Positions 33,291 to 41,658 of a DNA stretch of 64,000 nucleotides are shown here, one piece after another. Numbering within the stretch: position 1 is the stretch's first letter; every line of letters begins with the position of its first letter. Position numbers and translations under genes: made by a program. This DNA comes from Sphingomonas sp. KR3-1 (GTDB lineage Bacteria; Pseudomonadota; Alphaproteobacteria; Sphingomonadales; Sphingomonadaceae), in contig NZ_JBDZDQ010000001.1 of the NCBI RefSeq assembly GCF_040049295.1, forward strand, positions 310,001 through 374,000, read 5' to 3'. The notes below the pieces were generated by a model. The model searched no databases. It worked only from the letters and a program-made list of their open reading frames with translations, and was not told where the DNA came from.

Positions 33291-33929
33291 TTATTCGAAG
33301 GCGAACACCGAAGCCGGCTTCAGCACGCCATTGTCGGTCTCGGCGAACCGATAGTCCGCCAGCACCCGCAGCCGCTCCACCGGCAGCGGCGCGCGGCGGG
33401 GATCGCCGACCAGCACGTCCACGCCCGCCGCCCGGCAGCGCGCCAGGAACGGCAACACGCGCGCAGCAGGTTCGGGATCGTAGAACACGTCGCCGGCCAG
33501 GATCAGCGCCACCTCGGGCACCGGCCCGTCGGTCAAGTCGCCGAGCACGGCGTCTACCGCCACGCCGTTCAGCGCGGCATTGAGCGGTAGCGCGGCGATC
33601 GCATAGGGATCGATATCGGCGGCCATCACCGAAGCCACGCCAGCCTTCGCCGCGGCGATCGCCACCAGCCCCGATCCGGTGCCGAGGTCGAGCACGCGTC
33701 GCCCGCGCACCATTTCCGGCCGGTCGAGCACGAACCGCGCCAGCGCCAGCCCGCCCAGCCAGTAATAGGCCCAGTAAGGCGAACCGAAATCCGCGTCGTC
33801 GGCCGCCAGCCGGCCCAGGCCGCTCGCCGGCACGGCCTTGTGCAGCACGATCTCAGGAACACCGGGCACAGGCAGCACGGGCAGCCGCGCCCGGATGAAG
33901 TCTGCGGCGTTCAGGCCGGCCGCCGCCAT
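33291..33929 (-). CDS. Class I methyltransferase (ETFB/PrmA-like protein methyltransferase)
   Basis: This 212-residue protein has a SAM site VLDLGTGSGLVAIAAAK and a DIDPYAI acidic loop, preceded by PYWAYYWLGGLALARFV, which is typical of the METTL20/ETFB-lysine and PrmA-like methyltransferases. The post-motif segment ILAGDVFYDPEPA is also family-like. It probably methylates a protein lysine. The ATG at 33927-33929 overlaps the DUF423 gene end by 19 bp. Confidence 0.85.
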   Translation of the reverse strand: MAAAGLNAADFIRARLPVLPVPGVPEIVLHKAVPASGLGRLAADDADFGSPYWAYYWLGGLALARFVLDRPEMVRGRRVLDLGTGSGLVAIAAAKAGVASVMAADIDPYAIAALPLNAALNGVAVDAVLGDLTDGPVPEVALILAGDVFYDPEPAARVLPFLARCRAAGVDVLVGDPRRAPLPVERLRVLADYRFAETDNGVLKPASVFAFE

Positions 33930-34252
33930 GCGCCGATCGCCAGGCAGATCCAGCCCGCGATCAGTGCTGCGCCGCCCAGCGGCGTCACCGCGCCCAGCCA
34001 GTGCGGGGCGCCGAACGCCATCAGGTAGAGCGTGCCCGCGAACAATGCGCCGCCCACCACGAACAGCCAGGGCGAGATCCGCTCGCCCATCCGGATCGCG
34101 ACCAGCGCCGCGACCGCGTGGATCAGCTGGTAATGCCCGCCGGTCTTGAGCCATTCCGCCGCCTGCCCGCTCGCACTATGCGCGGCGAACGCGCCCGTCG
34201 CCACCGCAAGCGCGCCCGAAAGCGCCGCAAGCACCGTCACCAATCGCGTCAT
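33911..34252 (-). CDS. DUF423 family membrane protein
   Basis: This 113-residue protein has about four hydrophobic helices, starting VTVLAALSGALAVATGAFAA, with the family segment GGHYQLIHAVAALVAI. DUF423 members are small inner-membrane proteins without known function. The ATG overlaps the stop of the upstream antiporter gene (ATGA), and its end overlaps the methyltransferase gene, so the three are coupled. Confidence 0.9.
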   Translation of the reverse strand: MTRLVTVLAALSGALAVATGAFAAHSASGQAAEWLKTGGHYQLIHAVAALVAIRMGERISPWLFVVGGALFAGTLYLMAFGAPHWLGAVTPLGGAALIAGWICLAIGAWRRPA

Positions 34253-36033
34253 CCCGAGCTCTCCAGGTCGATCTCGATCGCCGCGGCCAGGCTGGCATGG
34301 GTGATCATCCCGTCGATCCCGGCGCGCAGGTCTCCGGTCTCGCGCTGCACGTCGAGGCGGGTGTTGTCGCGCTTGCGATACTCGGCCTCGGTCTTGTCGA
34401 TCTCGCGCTGGTCGACACCCACCGCCTGCATCGCCTGGCGCGCCATCATCACGGCGCTCTCCAGCACCTCGCGCACCACGCCGCCCACCGGCGCACCCTT
34501 CATCTTGATCACGCTGCGCCGGTCGAAGGCGCGCACGAACACCGTCGCCTTGGGAAAGGCATGATGGACCGCCTCGAGGAACTCGGTGTCGATCTTGTCG
34601 CCGTCGTTGCAGAAGGTGATCAGCTCGGCCTCGGCGGCGCCCGCCTGACGCAGCATGTCGATGCGCAGGCCGTCGCCATAATAGACCTTCATGCCGAAAT
34701 CGCCGGCGGTCTGGATCATCTCGACATCAATATCGATGATCGTCACCGGGATGTCCTGCGCGAGCAGCATCTGCGCCACCGTCTGGCCGAAGCGGCCATA
34801 GCCGACCACGACGGCGTTGGAGCCCTCGTGGCGCGGCAGGTCCAGCCCCACTGCGCTCGGCGCGGGCTCGGTGCGGATCCGCTTGGTCGCCATCATCAGG
34901 AACGGCGTGGTCGCCATCGACAGCGTGACGATCGCGCCGAAGATGCTCGCCGCCTGCCCCTCGATCAGCAGCGCCGACTGGGCCTGGGCGAACAGCACGA
35001 AGCCGAACTCGCCGCCCTGGCTGAGCAGCACGCCTAGCGCAAAGGCCTGGCGCCGCGGCATGCCGAAGACCATGCCCAGCCCCATGATGATCGCAGCCTT
35101 GGCGGCGATCAGCGCCAGCGCCATGCCGATCACGAAGAAGGGCCGCTCGGCGATCGCGTGGAGGTTGAGCGTCATGCCCACCGCGAGGAAGAACAGGCCG
35201 AGCAGGATCGAGCGGAACGGCTCGACATCTGCCTCCAGCTCGTGCCGATAGGGCGAATCCGCCAGCATCACGCCCGCGATGAAGGCCCCCAGCGCTGCCG
35301 ATAGCCCGATCATCTCCATGATCGCCGCGGCGGCGATCACGGTGAACAGCCCGGCGAAGATGAACATCTCGCGCTCGCCGAGATTGCCGATCAGGCGGAA
35401 CAGCGGGCGCAGCAGGTAGCGGCCCGCCAGGATTAGCCCGATGATCGCCGCCACCGTGTAGATGCCGAGCAGCCAGCCCGGCGTGCCGACCTGCCCATGC
35501 GGGTTGCGCGAGAGCGCGGCGACGATCGTGATCAGCGGCACGATCGACAGGTCCTGGAACAGCAGTATCGCGAAGGCGCGCTCGCCCAGCGGCGTGCGCA
35601 GCCGCCCGGCAGATTGCAGCATCGGCAGCACCTGCGCGGTCGAGGACAGCGCCAGCGGCAGGCCGAGCGCCAGCGCGGCGCCGATCGAGCTGCCGGTCGC
35701 GACCCACACCATACCGGCGATCGCCAGCCCGCAGATCGTCACCTGGAGCAGGCCGAGGCCGAAGATGTCCTTGCGCATCCGCCACAGCCGCGACGGGCTG
35801 AGCTCGAGGCCCACCAAGAACAGCAGCAGCGCGATGCCGAGCTCGGCGATGCCCATCTTGCTCTCGGCATCGCCGACGAGTCCCAGCACTTGCGGCCCGA
35901 CCACGGCGCCCGCGACGAGATAGCCAAGCGTCGCACCCAGGCCGAAGCGCCGGAAGATCAGAACGAAGACGAGCGCGAACCCGAGCAGCGGCACATATTC
36001 GCCGAGCAGCGAAGCGTCACTGGAATGCTCCAT
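34249..36033 (-). CDS. CPA2-family cation:proton antiporter (KefB/KefC type)
   Basis: This 594-residue protein has a Na+/H+-exchanger-type membrane domain of about twelve helices (residues about 10-385) followed by an RCK/TrkA-N domain with VVVGYGRFGQTVAQ as the nucleotide-binding motif. The segment ALSSTAQVLPML is typical of KefB/KefC-like potassium efflux systems gated by glutathione adducts. It likely exports K+ in exchange for protons during electrophile stress. No KefF/KefG ancillary gene is visible. The start overlaps the IscU-like gene stop by one base. Confidence 0.9.
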   Translation of the reverse strand: MEHSSDASLLGEYVPLLGFALVFVLIFRRFGLGATLGYLVAGAVVGPQVLGLVGDAESKMGIAELGIALLLFLVGLELSPSRLWRMRKDIFGLGLLQVTICGLAIAGMVWVATGSSIGAALALGLPLALSSTAQVLPMLQSAGRLRTPLGERAFAILLFQDLSIVPLITIVAALSRNPHGQVGTPGWLLGIYTVAAIIGLILAGRYLLRPLFRLIGNLGEREMFIFAGLFTVIAAAAIMEMIGLSAALGAFIAGVMLADSPYRHELEADVEPFRSILLGLFFLAVGMTLNLHAIAERPFFVIGMALALIAAKAAIIMGLGMVFGMPRRQAFALGVLLSQGGEFGFVLFAQAQSALLIEGQAASIFGAIVTLSMATTPFLMMATKRIRTEPAPSAVGLDLPRHEGSNAVVVGYGRFGQTVAQMLLAQDIPVTIIDIDVEMIQTAGDFGMKVYYGDGLRIDMLRQAGAAEAELITFCNDGDKIDTEFLEAVHHAFPKATVFVRAFDRRSVIKMKGAPVGGVVREVLESAVMMARQAMQAVGVDQREIDKTEAEYRKRDNTRLDVQRETGDLRAGIDGMITHASLAAAIEIDLESSG

Positions 36034-36458
36034 TAGCCGCGTGCCTTTCCGGCGGCTTCGGCCACCGCCTCGAAGGCGAGCCGGATCGCGGCGTGCCGCC
36101 CGCGATGCTCGAGCGCCGGCGTAAACAGGTCGAGCCCCGGCCAGGCGGGTGGCGTCGCGCGTTCGCCGGCAAGCCAGGCGGTGAGATCGTCGCGCGCGGC
36201 TTCCAGCTCCTCGAGCGAGCGACCCACCGCATGCGCCTCCATCAGCGCCGCCGATGCCTGGCCGAGCGCGCAGGCGCGGACGACCATGCCGATCGCGGCA
36301 ACGTGGCCGGCGTCATCCAATGTCACATCGACAGTGACGCGGCTCCCGCAGACTGGGGAGCGCTTCTCGGAGGAGGCCATCGCCCCCTCCAGCCGCGCCT
36401 CGAACGGCACGGAGGCCGCGAGACGCAGGATTTCGGTATTGTAGAGCGGCGCGTTCAT
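36033..36458 (-). CDS. IscU/NifU-like iron-sulfur scaffold-related protein lacking the third cysteine
   Basis: This 141-residue protein matches the IscU/SufU fold. Two of the three cluster-binding Cys are present: C37 (SPVCGSR) and C63 (VRACALGQ). The third, expected in the C-terminal helix, is replaced in HRGRHAAIRLAF. Without it a full 2Fe-2S scaffold is unlikely, so it may bind metal differently or only partner other assembly proteins. It lies in an operon-like run with the antiporter gene. Confidence 0.83.
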   Translation of the reverse strand: MNAPLYNTEILRLAASVPFEARLEGAMASSEKRSPVCGSRVTVDVTLDDAGHVAAIGMVVRACALGQASAALMEAHAVGRSLEELEAARDDLTAWLAGERATPPAWPGLDLFTPALEHRGRHAAIRLAFEAVAEAAGKARG

Positions 36459-36499
36459 CTCCTCCCGACTTAGGGGAGCGGCGCGCGATGCGCGACCCC

Positions 36500-37063
36500 C
36501 TATCGGGTAGAATTCGCCTCGGTGGCCGACTTGTTGTCATGCGCGTCGCCGAACACCGGCTCGCCCTTGCGGCGGCGATCGACGAAATCGGCGATGCTCG
36601 CGCTGGTCGCGTTGAGCAGCGGATAGGTGGTCGACTTGGTGATCCACCCCGGCCGGTTGGCCGGACCGCCGCTCACGGTATCGAACAGCAGCACGAGCAG
36701 CAGGAAGGTGATGCTGACCAGGATCAGGCCCTTGAGCGCGCCGAATCCCAGCCCGAGTGCGCGGTCGATTGGGCCGAGAAAGCTCTCGCGCGTCCGCGAT
36801 CCGATCGAATTGGCGATCAGCCGCCCGCCGAAATAGGTGACGCCGACGAGGATCACGAACGATAGCACGGCGCCGCCCTGCGCGGTTCCGACCAGCCCGG
36901 CCAGCATCGCGGCCAGCGGCGTGTGGAACAGCTTGAGCGCCAGCACGATCAGCAGCCAAGCGACTAGCGCCAGAACTTCGGTGACGAAGCCGCGCAGGAA
37001 TCCCAGCACGCCGGCACCGCCGATCACGAGCAGCACGATGATATCGAGCCCGGTCAAAGTCAT
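36500..37063 (-). CDS. CvpA family membrane protein
   Basis: This 187-residue protein has the CvpA architecture: four hydrophobic helices in the first 150 residues (LDIIVLLVIGGAGVLGFLRG, EVLALVAWLLIVLALKLF) and a polar C-terminus. E. coli CvpA is linked to colicin V production and to envelope stress such as bile sensitivity. The start at 37061-37063 follows a GGGAGGGACG ribosome-binding site. The longer upstream frame is not credible. Confidence 0.9.
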   Translation of the reverse strand: MTLTGLDIIVLLVIGGAGVLGFLRGFVTEVLALVAWLLIVLALKLFHTPLAAMLAGLVGTAQGGAVLSFVILVGVTYFGGRLIANSIGSRTRESFLGPIDRALGLGFGALKGLILVSITFLLLVLLFDTVSGGPANRPGWITKSTTYPLLNATSASIADFVDRRRKGEPVFGDAHDNKSATEANSTR

Positions 37064-37118
37064 TGGAACACGTCCCTCCCCGGGACGGCCTATAGCGGAG
37101 GACGGGGGCGGAGCGGAA

Positions 37119-37136
37119 GCGGGATTGCGATCCCGC
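37119..37136. promoter_or_regulatory. Palindrome in the cvpA / membrane-protein divergent gap
   Basis: GCGGGAT-TGCG-ATCCCGC is an inverted repeat with perfect 7-bp arms in the 111-bp gap between two divergent genes. It may be an operator or an RNA hairpin in the leader of the + strand gene. No regulator is adjacent. Confidence 0.35.
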
Positions 37137-37174
37137 GCGCGCCGCGCGATGAAGCGCGACGCAAGGGGGAAGGC

Positions 37175-37546
37175 ATGGAACGGCCGCGTCCGATCATCTG
37201 GTTTTCGCGCTACTATCTCACGGCGCTGGCGCTGAAGACGCTGGGCACGCTGGCCGACTGGACGCACGCCAACGCCGCCGCCCTGCAGATCGGGCTGATC
37301 GTCGCGCTGCTGCTATGGTTCGGCGTGGTCCATCGCCGCTCGAACGTCGCGCGGTGGATCCTGCTCCTCGCCTATGCGCCGAGCCTGGCGCTGGCGATAC
37401 TGGGCATCGCGGGGGGAGGATATATTCCGCTCACGGTCCTCTTCTATATCGCGTCGCTCGTGTTCTTCTCGGCCGCCATCGTGCAACTCGTCCGCAATCG
37501 GGTGGACGGCTGGTTTGCGAAGACGCCGCCTAGCCCTGACGCGTGA
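37175..37546 (+). CDS. Hypothetical inner-membrane protein
   Basis: This 123-residue protein has three or four hydrophobic segments: AAALQIGLIVALLLWFGVVH, VARWILLLAYAPSLALAILG and YIPLTVLFYIASLVFFSAAI, with a short charged C-terminus. I recognise no family. It is divergent from cvpA and its last 17 bp overlap the convergent lipocalin gene. Confidence 0.75.
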   Translation: MERPRPIIWFSRYYLTALALKTLGTLADWTHANAAALQIGLIVALLLWFGVVHRRSNVARWILLLAYAPSLALAILGIAGGGYIPLTVLFYIASLVFFSAAIVQLVRNRVDGWFAKTPPSPDA

Positions 37547-38084
37547 TCCTGAGCGCCCAGCGGTCGTACCCCAGTTCTTCGACGCGCTTCATCACCTGCT
37601 GTGCCAGCGCCGAGGACGGCACCGCCTCGCGCGACAGCACCCACAGGTACCGCCCGCTCGGCTCGCCGACGATCGACCATGCATAGTCGTCGCCATGATC
37701 GAGCACCCAATAGTCCCCGGTATAGAGCGGCCCGAAGAACGACACCTTGAGCTTGGCGTTGGTCGCCTCGTCAGCGATGATCGCCTTGCCTTCGGAGATG
37801 CTGCGCTCGCCGTCCCGCGTGCCGGCATTGGTCACCCGGATCTTGCCATCCTCGAGCAGCGCATATTCGGCGGTGACCGCGTCCAGCCCCTTTTCGAAGC
37901 GGTTCTCGTGCCGCGCCAGTTCGTACCATTTGCCGAGATAGCGCGTCAGCTCGACCGGCTTGGCCGGCTCGGGCACCTTGGGATTGATCACCGGCGGGCG
38001 GGTGCTGCGCGAATAGAGGAAGATGCCGCCGATCGCGGCGACCGCGACGCCCGAGGCAATCGAGATGGCAGTGGAGCGCTTCAT
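37530..38084 (-). CDS. Lipocalin family protein (Blc-like)
   Basis: This 184-residue protein has an N-terminal membrane anchor (ISIASGVAVAAIGGIFLY) and a lipocalin domain with the conserved ELTRYLGKWYELARHENRFE signature, the YALLEDGKIRVTNAG strands, and DYWVLDHGDDYAW near the C-terminus. Blc-type bacterial lipocalins bind lysophospholipids or fatty acids in the envelope; most are lipoproteins, but this one lacks a lipobox, so it looks membrane-anchored. The start at 38082-38084 is the ATG before the anchor. Confidence 0.9.
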   Translation of the reverse strand: MKRSTAISIASGVAVAAIGGIFLYSRSTRPPVINPKVPEPAKPVELTRYLGKWYELARHENRFEKGLDAVTAEYALLEDGKIRVTNAGTRDGERSISEGKAIIADEATNAKLKVSFFGPLYTGDYWVLDHGDDYAWSIVGEPSGRYLWVLSREAVPSSALAQQVMKRVEELGYDRWALRITRQG

Positions 38085-38124
38085 TTGGCCAATCTGGTCC
38101 GTAAGTCGCGGAAAGGATAGCCCT

Positions 38125-38676
38125 TCAATGATAGGGCGTGCAGCTTCGTTCCTTGTCGTTCCACAGCGGGATGATCCGCACGCGGCGCTTGCCATAATAG
38201 CTGAGGTCCATCGACACGCGCACCGGCGCGCCTTCGCGCGTGTAGATGTCCTGGTCGCCCCAGCGCCCGTTGCCGGTCTCGCAATGCCGCCAGCCCTCGC
38301 GCTGCAGCGCCTCGACCAGGCGGAAGACGGCCTCCTGCTCGCCGTTGTTCCATAGCGTCAGATGATCGAAACCGCCGGTGCCGTCGCTTCCGATCAAGTC
38401 GATGGCCGCTTCATAGGGCCCTTGCCCGGCGATCATCACCGGCGCGCTGCGGCAGCGCATGCGAATTCCGTCGAGCTGGACGCATTTTGTAAAGCCGGCG
38501 CGCTGCGAATCCGCTGCAGTGCCGCTCACCGGAAACCCGGCAAACACCAGTCGCGGCGGCGGCGTGCGGACTGGCTCCTTGCCTGCCCACAGTATCCCTC
38601 CCAGCAGCGCGGCAGCGGCCAGCGCCGGCGCCAGCATCCCGGGGCGCACCCATTCGACTGCCAGTTCGCGCAGCAT
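38125..38676 (-). CDS. Hypothetical membrane-anchored protein
   Basis: This 183-residue protein has one N-terminal transmembrane segment (GMLAPALAAAALLGGILWAG) and a soluble periplasmic domain with four Cys (C65, C75, and two near the C-terminus) that may form disulfides. I recognise no family. It lies between the lipocalin and radA genes on the same strand. Confidence 0.7.
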   Translation of the reverse strand: MLRELAVEWVRPGMLAPALAAAALLGGILWAGKEPVRTPPPRLVFAGFPVSGTAADSQRAGFTKCVQLDGIRMRCRSAPVMIAGQGPYEAAIDLIGSDGTGGFDHLTLWNNGEQEAVFRLVEALQREGWRHCETGNGRWGDQDIYTREGAPVRVSMDLSYYGKRRVRIIPLWNDKERSCTPYH

Positions 38677-38757
38677 CGATCTTCCCGCCTTTCGGGATAC
38701 GTTATTCTATAGCATCGAGTGCAATTGCAACCCGTCGAAGCCTGCGGATGCCGCAGC

Positions 38758-40128
38758 TCACCGCCCGAGCAGGTGATCCACGAACTGCGCGAGCGACTTG
38801 AACCCGGCCAGCGACAGTCCGCCCTTGTCGTTGACCTGCGCGATCGGCGCCATCGCGCGGCCGAAGCCGAGCTTGGCCGCCTCCCGGCAGCGCAGCGCGC
38901 CATGCGCCACCGGCCGCACCTCGCCCGACAGCGCGACTTCGCCGAACACCACCGCGTCCGCCGGGATCGGCCGCTCGCTCAGTGCCGAGACCAGCGCCGC
39001 CGCCACCGCCAGGTCGGCAGCCGGATCCTGCACCCGGTAGCCGCCGGCGATGTTGAGATAGACTTCGCAGGTCGAGAAGCTGAGCCCGCAGCGCGCCTCG
39101 AGCACCGCGAGGATCATGGACAGCCGCGCCGAATCCCAGCCGACCACCGCGCGCCGCGGCGTCGCCCCGCTCGCCAGCCGCACGGTGAGCGCCTGCACCT
39201 CGACCAGCACCGGGCGGGTACCTTCCAGCGCGGGGAACACCACCGTGCCGGTCACGCTCTCGTCGCGCGAGGTGAGGAACAGCGACGAGGGATTGGAGAC
39301 TTCCTCCAGCCCTTCGGTCTGCATCGCGAACACGCCGATCTCGTCGGTGCCGCCGAAGCGGTTCTTCACCGCGCGCAGGATGCGGTACTGGTGGCTGCGC
39401 TCGCCCTCGAAGCTCAGCACCGTGTCGACCATGTGCTCGAGCACGCGCGGGCCGGCAATGCTGCCGTCCTTGGTGACATGGCCGACCAGCACCACCGCGC
39501 TGCCGCGCTCCTTGGCGAAGCGGATCAGCTCGCCCGATGCGGCGCGGACCTGGCTGACCGTGCCCGGTGCGCCCTCGATCAGGTCCGAGTGCATCGTCTG
39601 GATCGAGTCGATGATCAGCAGCGCAGGCGGCTCGCCCTCGCCCATCGTCGTCAGGATATCGCGTACCGACGTCGCCGCGGCGAACATCACCGGCGCGCCG
39701 CCCAGCCCCAGCCGCCGCGCGCGCAGCCGCACCTGGTCGCCCGCTTCCTCGCCCGAGACATAGACGACCTTGAGCCCGCGCTGCGCGATCTTAGCGGCCG
39801 CCTGAAGCAGCAGCGTCGACTTGCCGATGCCGGGATCGCCGCCGATCAGCGTCGCCGATCCCTCGACAAAGCCGCCGCCCAGCGCGCGATCGAGCTCGGC
39901 GATCCCGGTCGAAGTCCGCTCGGGCAGCTCGATATCGGTGTTGAGCCCGGAGAGCAGGATCGCCCGTCCGCCCGACTGGAGGTTATGCCGCGCCTGGAAC
40001 GGCGTCACATTGGCGCCGGCATCCTCGACCAGCTGGTTCCACTCGCCGCAATCGCCGCATTGCCCCGCCCACTGCGCGGTGACCGAGCCACAGGCCTGGC
40101 AGACATAACGCTTCTTCGGTTTCGCCAT
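38758..40128 (-). CDS. radA: DNA repair protein RadA
   Basis: This 456-residue protein has all RadA parts: a four-Cys zinc finger (YVCQACGSVTAQWAGQCGDC), a RecA-like ATPase with Walker A GGDPGIGKST, the RadA-specific KNRFGGTDEIG motif, and a C-terminal Lon-protease-like domain without the protease residues. RadA promotes branch migration in recombinational repair. Confidence 0.97.
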   Translation of the reverse strand: MAKPKKRYVCQACGSVTAQWAGQCGDCGEWNQLVEDAGANVTPFQARHNLQSGGRAILLSGLNTDIELPERTSTGIAELDRALGGGFVEGSATLIGGDPGIGKSTLLLQAAAKIAQRGLKVVYVSGEEAGDQVRLRARRLGLGGAPVMFAAATSVRDILTTMGEGEPPALLIIDSIQTMHSDLIEGAPGTVSQVRAASGELIRFAKERGSAVVLVGHVTKDGSIAGPRVLEHMVDTVLSFEGERSHQYRILRAVKNRFGGTDEIGVFAMQTEGLEEVSNPSSLFLTSRDESVTGTVVFPALEGTRPVLVEVQALTVRLASGATPRRAVVGWDSARLSMILAVLEARCGLSFSTCEVYLNIAGGYRVQDPAADLAVAAALVSALSERPIPADAVVFGEVALSGEVRPVAHGALRCREAAKLGFGRAMAPIAQVNDKGGLSLAGFKSLAQFVDHLLGR

Positions 40129-40166
40129 GGAGCGAGACTAGCAAGAGAACAGGAAGGGAACAACCA

Positions 40167-40562
40167 TCAAATGCGCGGCCCCGGCCATTCCGGAATGGCG
40201 CCCGCTTCCACCACGGTCATGTTCGCGCCCTCGGTTGCGCGCACCGGCACCGCGGAGGGGTCGAAGCCATCGAGACAGAAGATGTTCACGCCGAAATGAT
40301 CGGGCGCGGCGCGCTTGCGGTGGAAAACGTAGATGCCGCAGCGGCTGCAGAAATAATGGCGCGCCCGCCCGGTGTTCCACTGATATTCCGTCAGCAGCGC
40401 TTCGCCGTCCAACACCGTCAGCGCCGCCTCGGGGACCTTCACCATCAGCGCATTGCGCTTGACGCAAAGCGAGCAATCGCAGGTGGTGAGTTCGTCGATC
40501 GGATGCGAAATCGCAAAGCGCACGCCGCCGCAATGGCACGATCCCGGTTGCGCGTTCACCAT
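40167..40562 (-). CDS. GFA (glutathione-dependent formaldehyde-activating) family protein
   Basis: This 131-residue protein has the Cys-rich zinc-binding pattern of the GFA family: GSCHCGGVRFAI, TTCDCSLCVKRNA and FCSRCGIYVFHRKR. The founding member speeds the reaction of formaldehyde with glutathione, but most relatives are uncharacterised. Its start overlaps the end of the phzF gene by 7 bp. Confidence 0.92.
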   Translation of the reverse strand: MVNAQPGSCHCGGVRFAISHPIDELTTCDCSLCVKRNALMVKVPEAALTVLDGEALLTEYQWNTGRARHYFCSRCGIYVFHRKRAAPDHFGVNIFCLDGFDPSAVPVRATEGANMTVVEAGAIPEWPGPRI

Positions 40563-41341
40563 GTCGCTTCCCCCTCCAGATAGAAGATGCAGCCGCCGAC
40601 CAGCTCGACCCGGTCGCCAAGCATGCGGCACAGCAGCTCGCCGCCCCGCGCCGATGCCTGCCAGGCCCGGATCTCGCTTTTGCCCAGACGTTCGGCCCAA
40701 TAGGGTGCAAGCCCGCAATGCGCGCCCCCGGTCACCGGATCCTCGTCCAGGCCCTTGGCCGGTGCGAAATAGCGACTGACGCAATCAAAGCCCGAATCCC
40801 CGGCCGCGGTGACGATGACGCCGCCGGCCGGCAGCGCCGCGATCGCCGCGATGTCCGGCGCCAGTTCGCGGACGCCCGCAGCATCGGTCAGACGAACCAG
40901 GAAATTGCCGCCATCCCATAGGGTCTCGACCGGCCTGGCGCGCAGTGCGGTCGCCAGCGCTGTCGGGGCGTCGCAGGGCGTGATGCTGCGCGCCGGAAAA
41001 TCCATCGCGAAGCCGCTTCCCTCGCGCCGCACGGTTAGCGGGCCGCTCTTCGAATAGAAGCGCACCGATGGCCGGCCGGGGTCCAGCCGCTCCAGCACCA
41101 CCGCCGCGCTCGCCAGCGTGGCATGGCCGCACAGGGGCACCTCGACGGTCGGCGTGAACCAGCGGATCTCGAAGTCCGCGCCCCGGGGCACGAGAAAGGC
41201 GGTCTCGGACAGATTATTCTCTGCCGCGACAAGCTGGAGCTGTGCCTCGTCGAACCACGCATCCAGCAGCATTATCGCCGCCGGATTGCCGGTGAACCGG
41301 CGGGTGGCAAAGGCATCGAGCTGGAAGAACCGGGCGCGCAT
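40556..41341 (-). CDS. PhzF family phenazine-biosynthesis-like isomerase
   Basis: This 261-residue protein begins with the PhzF signature FFQLDAFATRRFTGNPAAIM and has the LSETAFLVP segment that carries the catalytic Glu, then PLCGHATLASA, and GLDEDPVTGGAHCGLAPYWA in the second half. The fold resembles diaminopimelate epimerase. No phenazine genes are nearby, so it is one of the many orphan relatives with unknown substrate. Confidence 0.93.
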   Translation of the reverse strand: MRARFFQLDAFATRRFTGNPAAIMLLDAWFDEAQLQLVAAENNLSETAFLVPRGADFEIRWFTPTVEVPLCGHATLASAAVVLERLDPGRPSVRFYSKSGPLTVRREGSGFAMDFPARSITPCDAPTALATALRARPVETLWDGGNFLVRLTDAAGVRELAPDIAAIAALPAGGVIVTAAGDSGFDCVSRYFAPAKGLDEDPVTGGAHCGLAPYWAERLGKSEIRAWQASARGGELLCRMLGDRVELVGGCIFYLEGEATW

Positions 41342-41373
41342 GCCGCCTTCCTAGGGAGCGCGCACGCGCAGGG

Positions 41374-41592
41374 CTAGCCCGGCCGCAATTCCCCTCCGAG
41401 CTTCAATACCCTGGTCCCGCCCTCCTGCACGATCAGATAGGCCGGGTTCGCGCGCGAGCCGTTGCGCACCACTCTGGTGCCCTTGAACGTGCGCTGCACG
41501 CGCCGCTCGAAGCGTTCCTCTATCCTGCCGTGCGCGATGTCGTCGGCCCAGGTCCAATGCACCTTCGCGCCTTTTCGAAAGCTGTTCTCCAT
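41374..41592 (-). CDS. DUF2945 (hypervirulence-associated TUDOR domain) protein
   Basis: This 72-residue protein starts MENSFRKGAKVHWTWADDIA and has the basic, SH3/Tudor-like sequence of DUF2945 with the ending NPAYLIVQEGGTRVLKLGGE. The family is small and uncharacterised. The longer upstream open frame is a shadow of the glycosyltransferase gene on the opposite strand. Confidence 0.83.
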   Translation of the reverse strand: MENSFRKGAKVHWTWADDIAHGRIEERFERRVQRTFKGTRVVRNGSRANPAYLIVQEGGTRVLKLGGELRPG

Positions 41593-41658
41593 GGCCAGGA
41601 CAATTCGCCACAGCCCCACAAGGTTGCCCCGTGCGCCTGCGGAAGGTATCGCGCCCGC

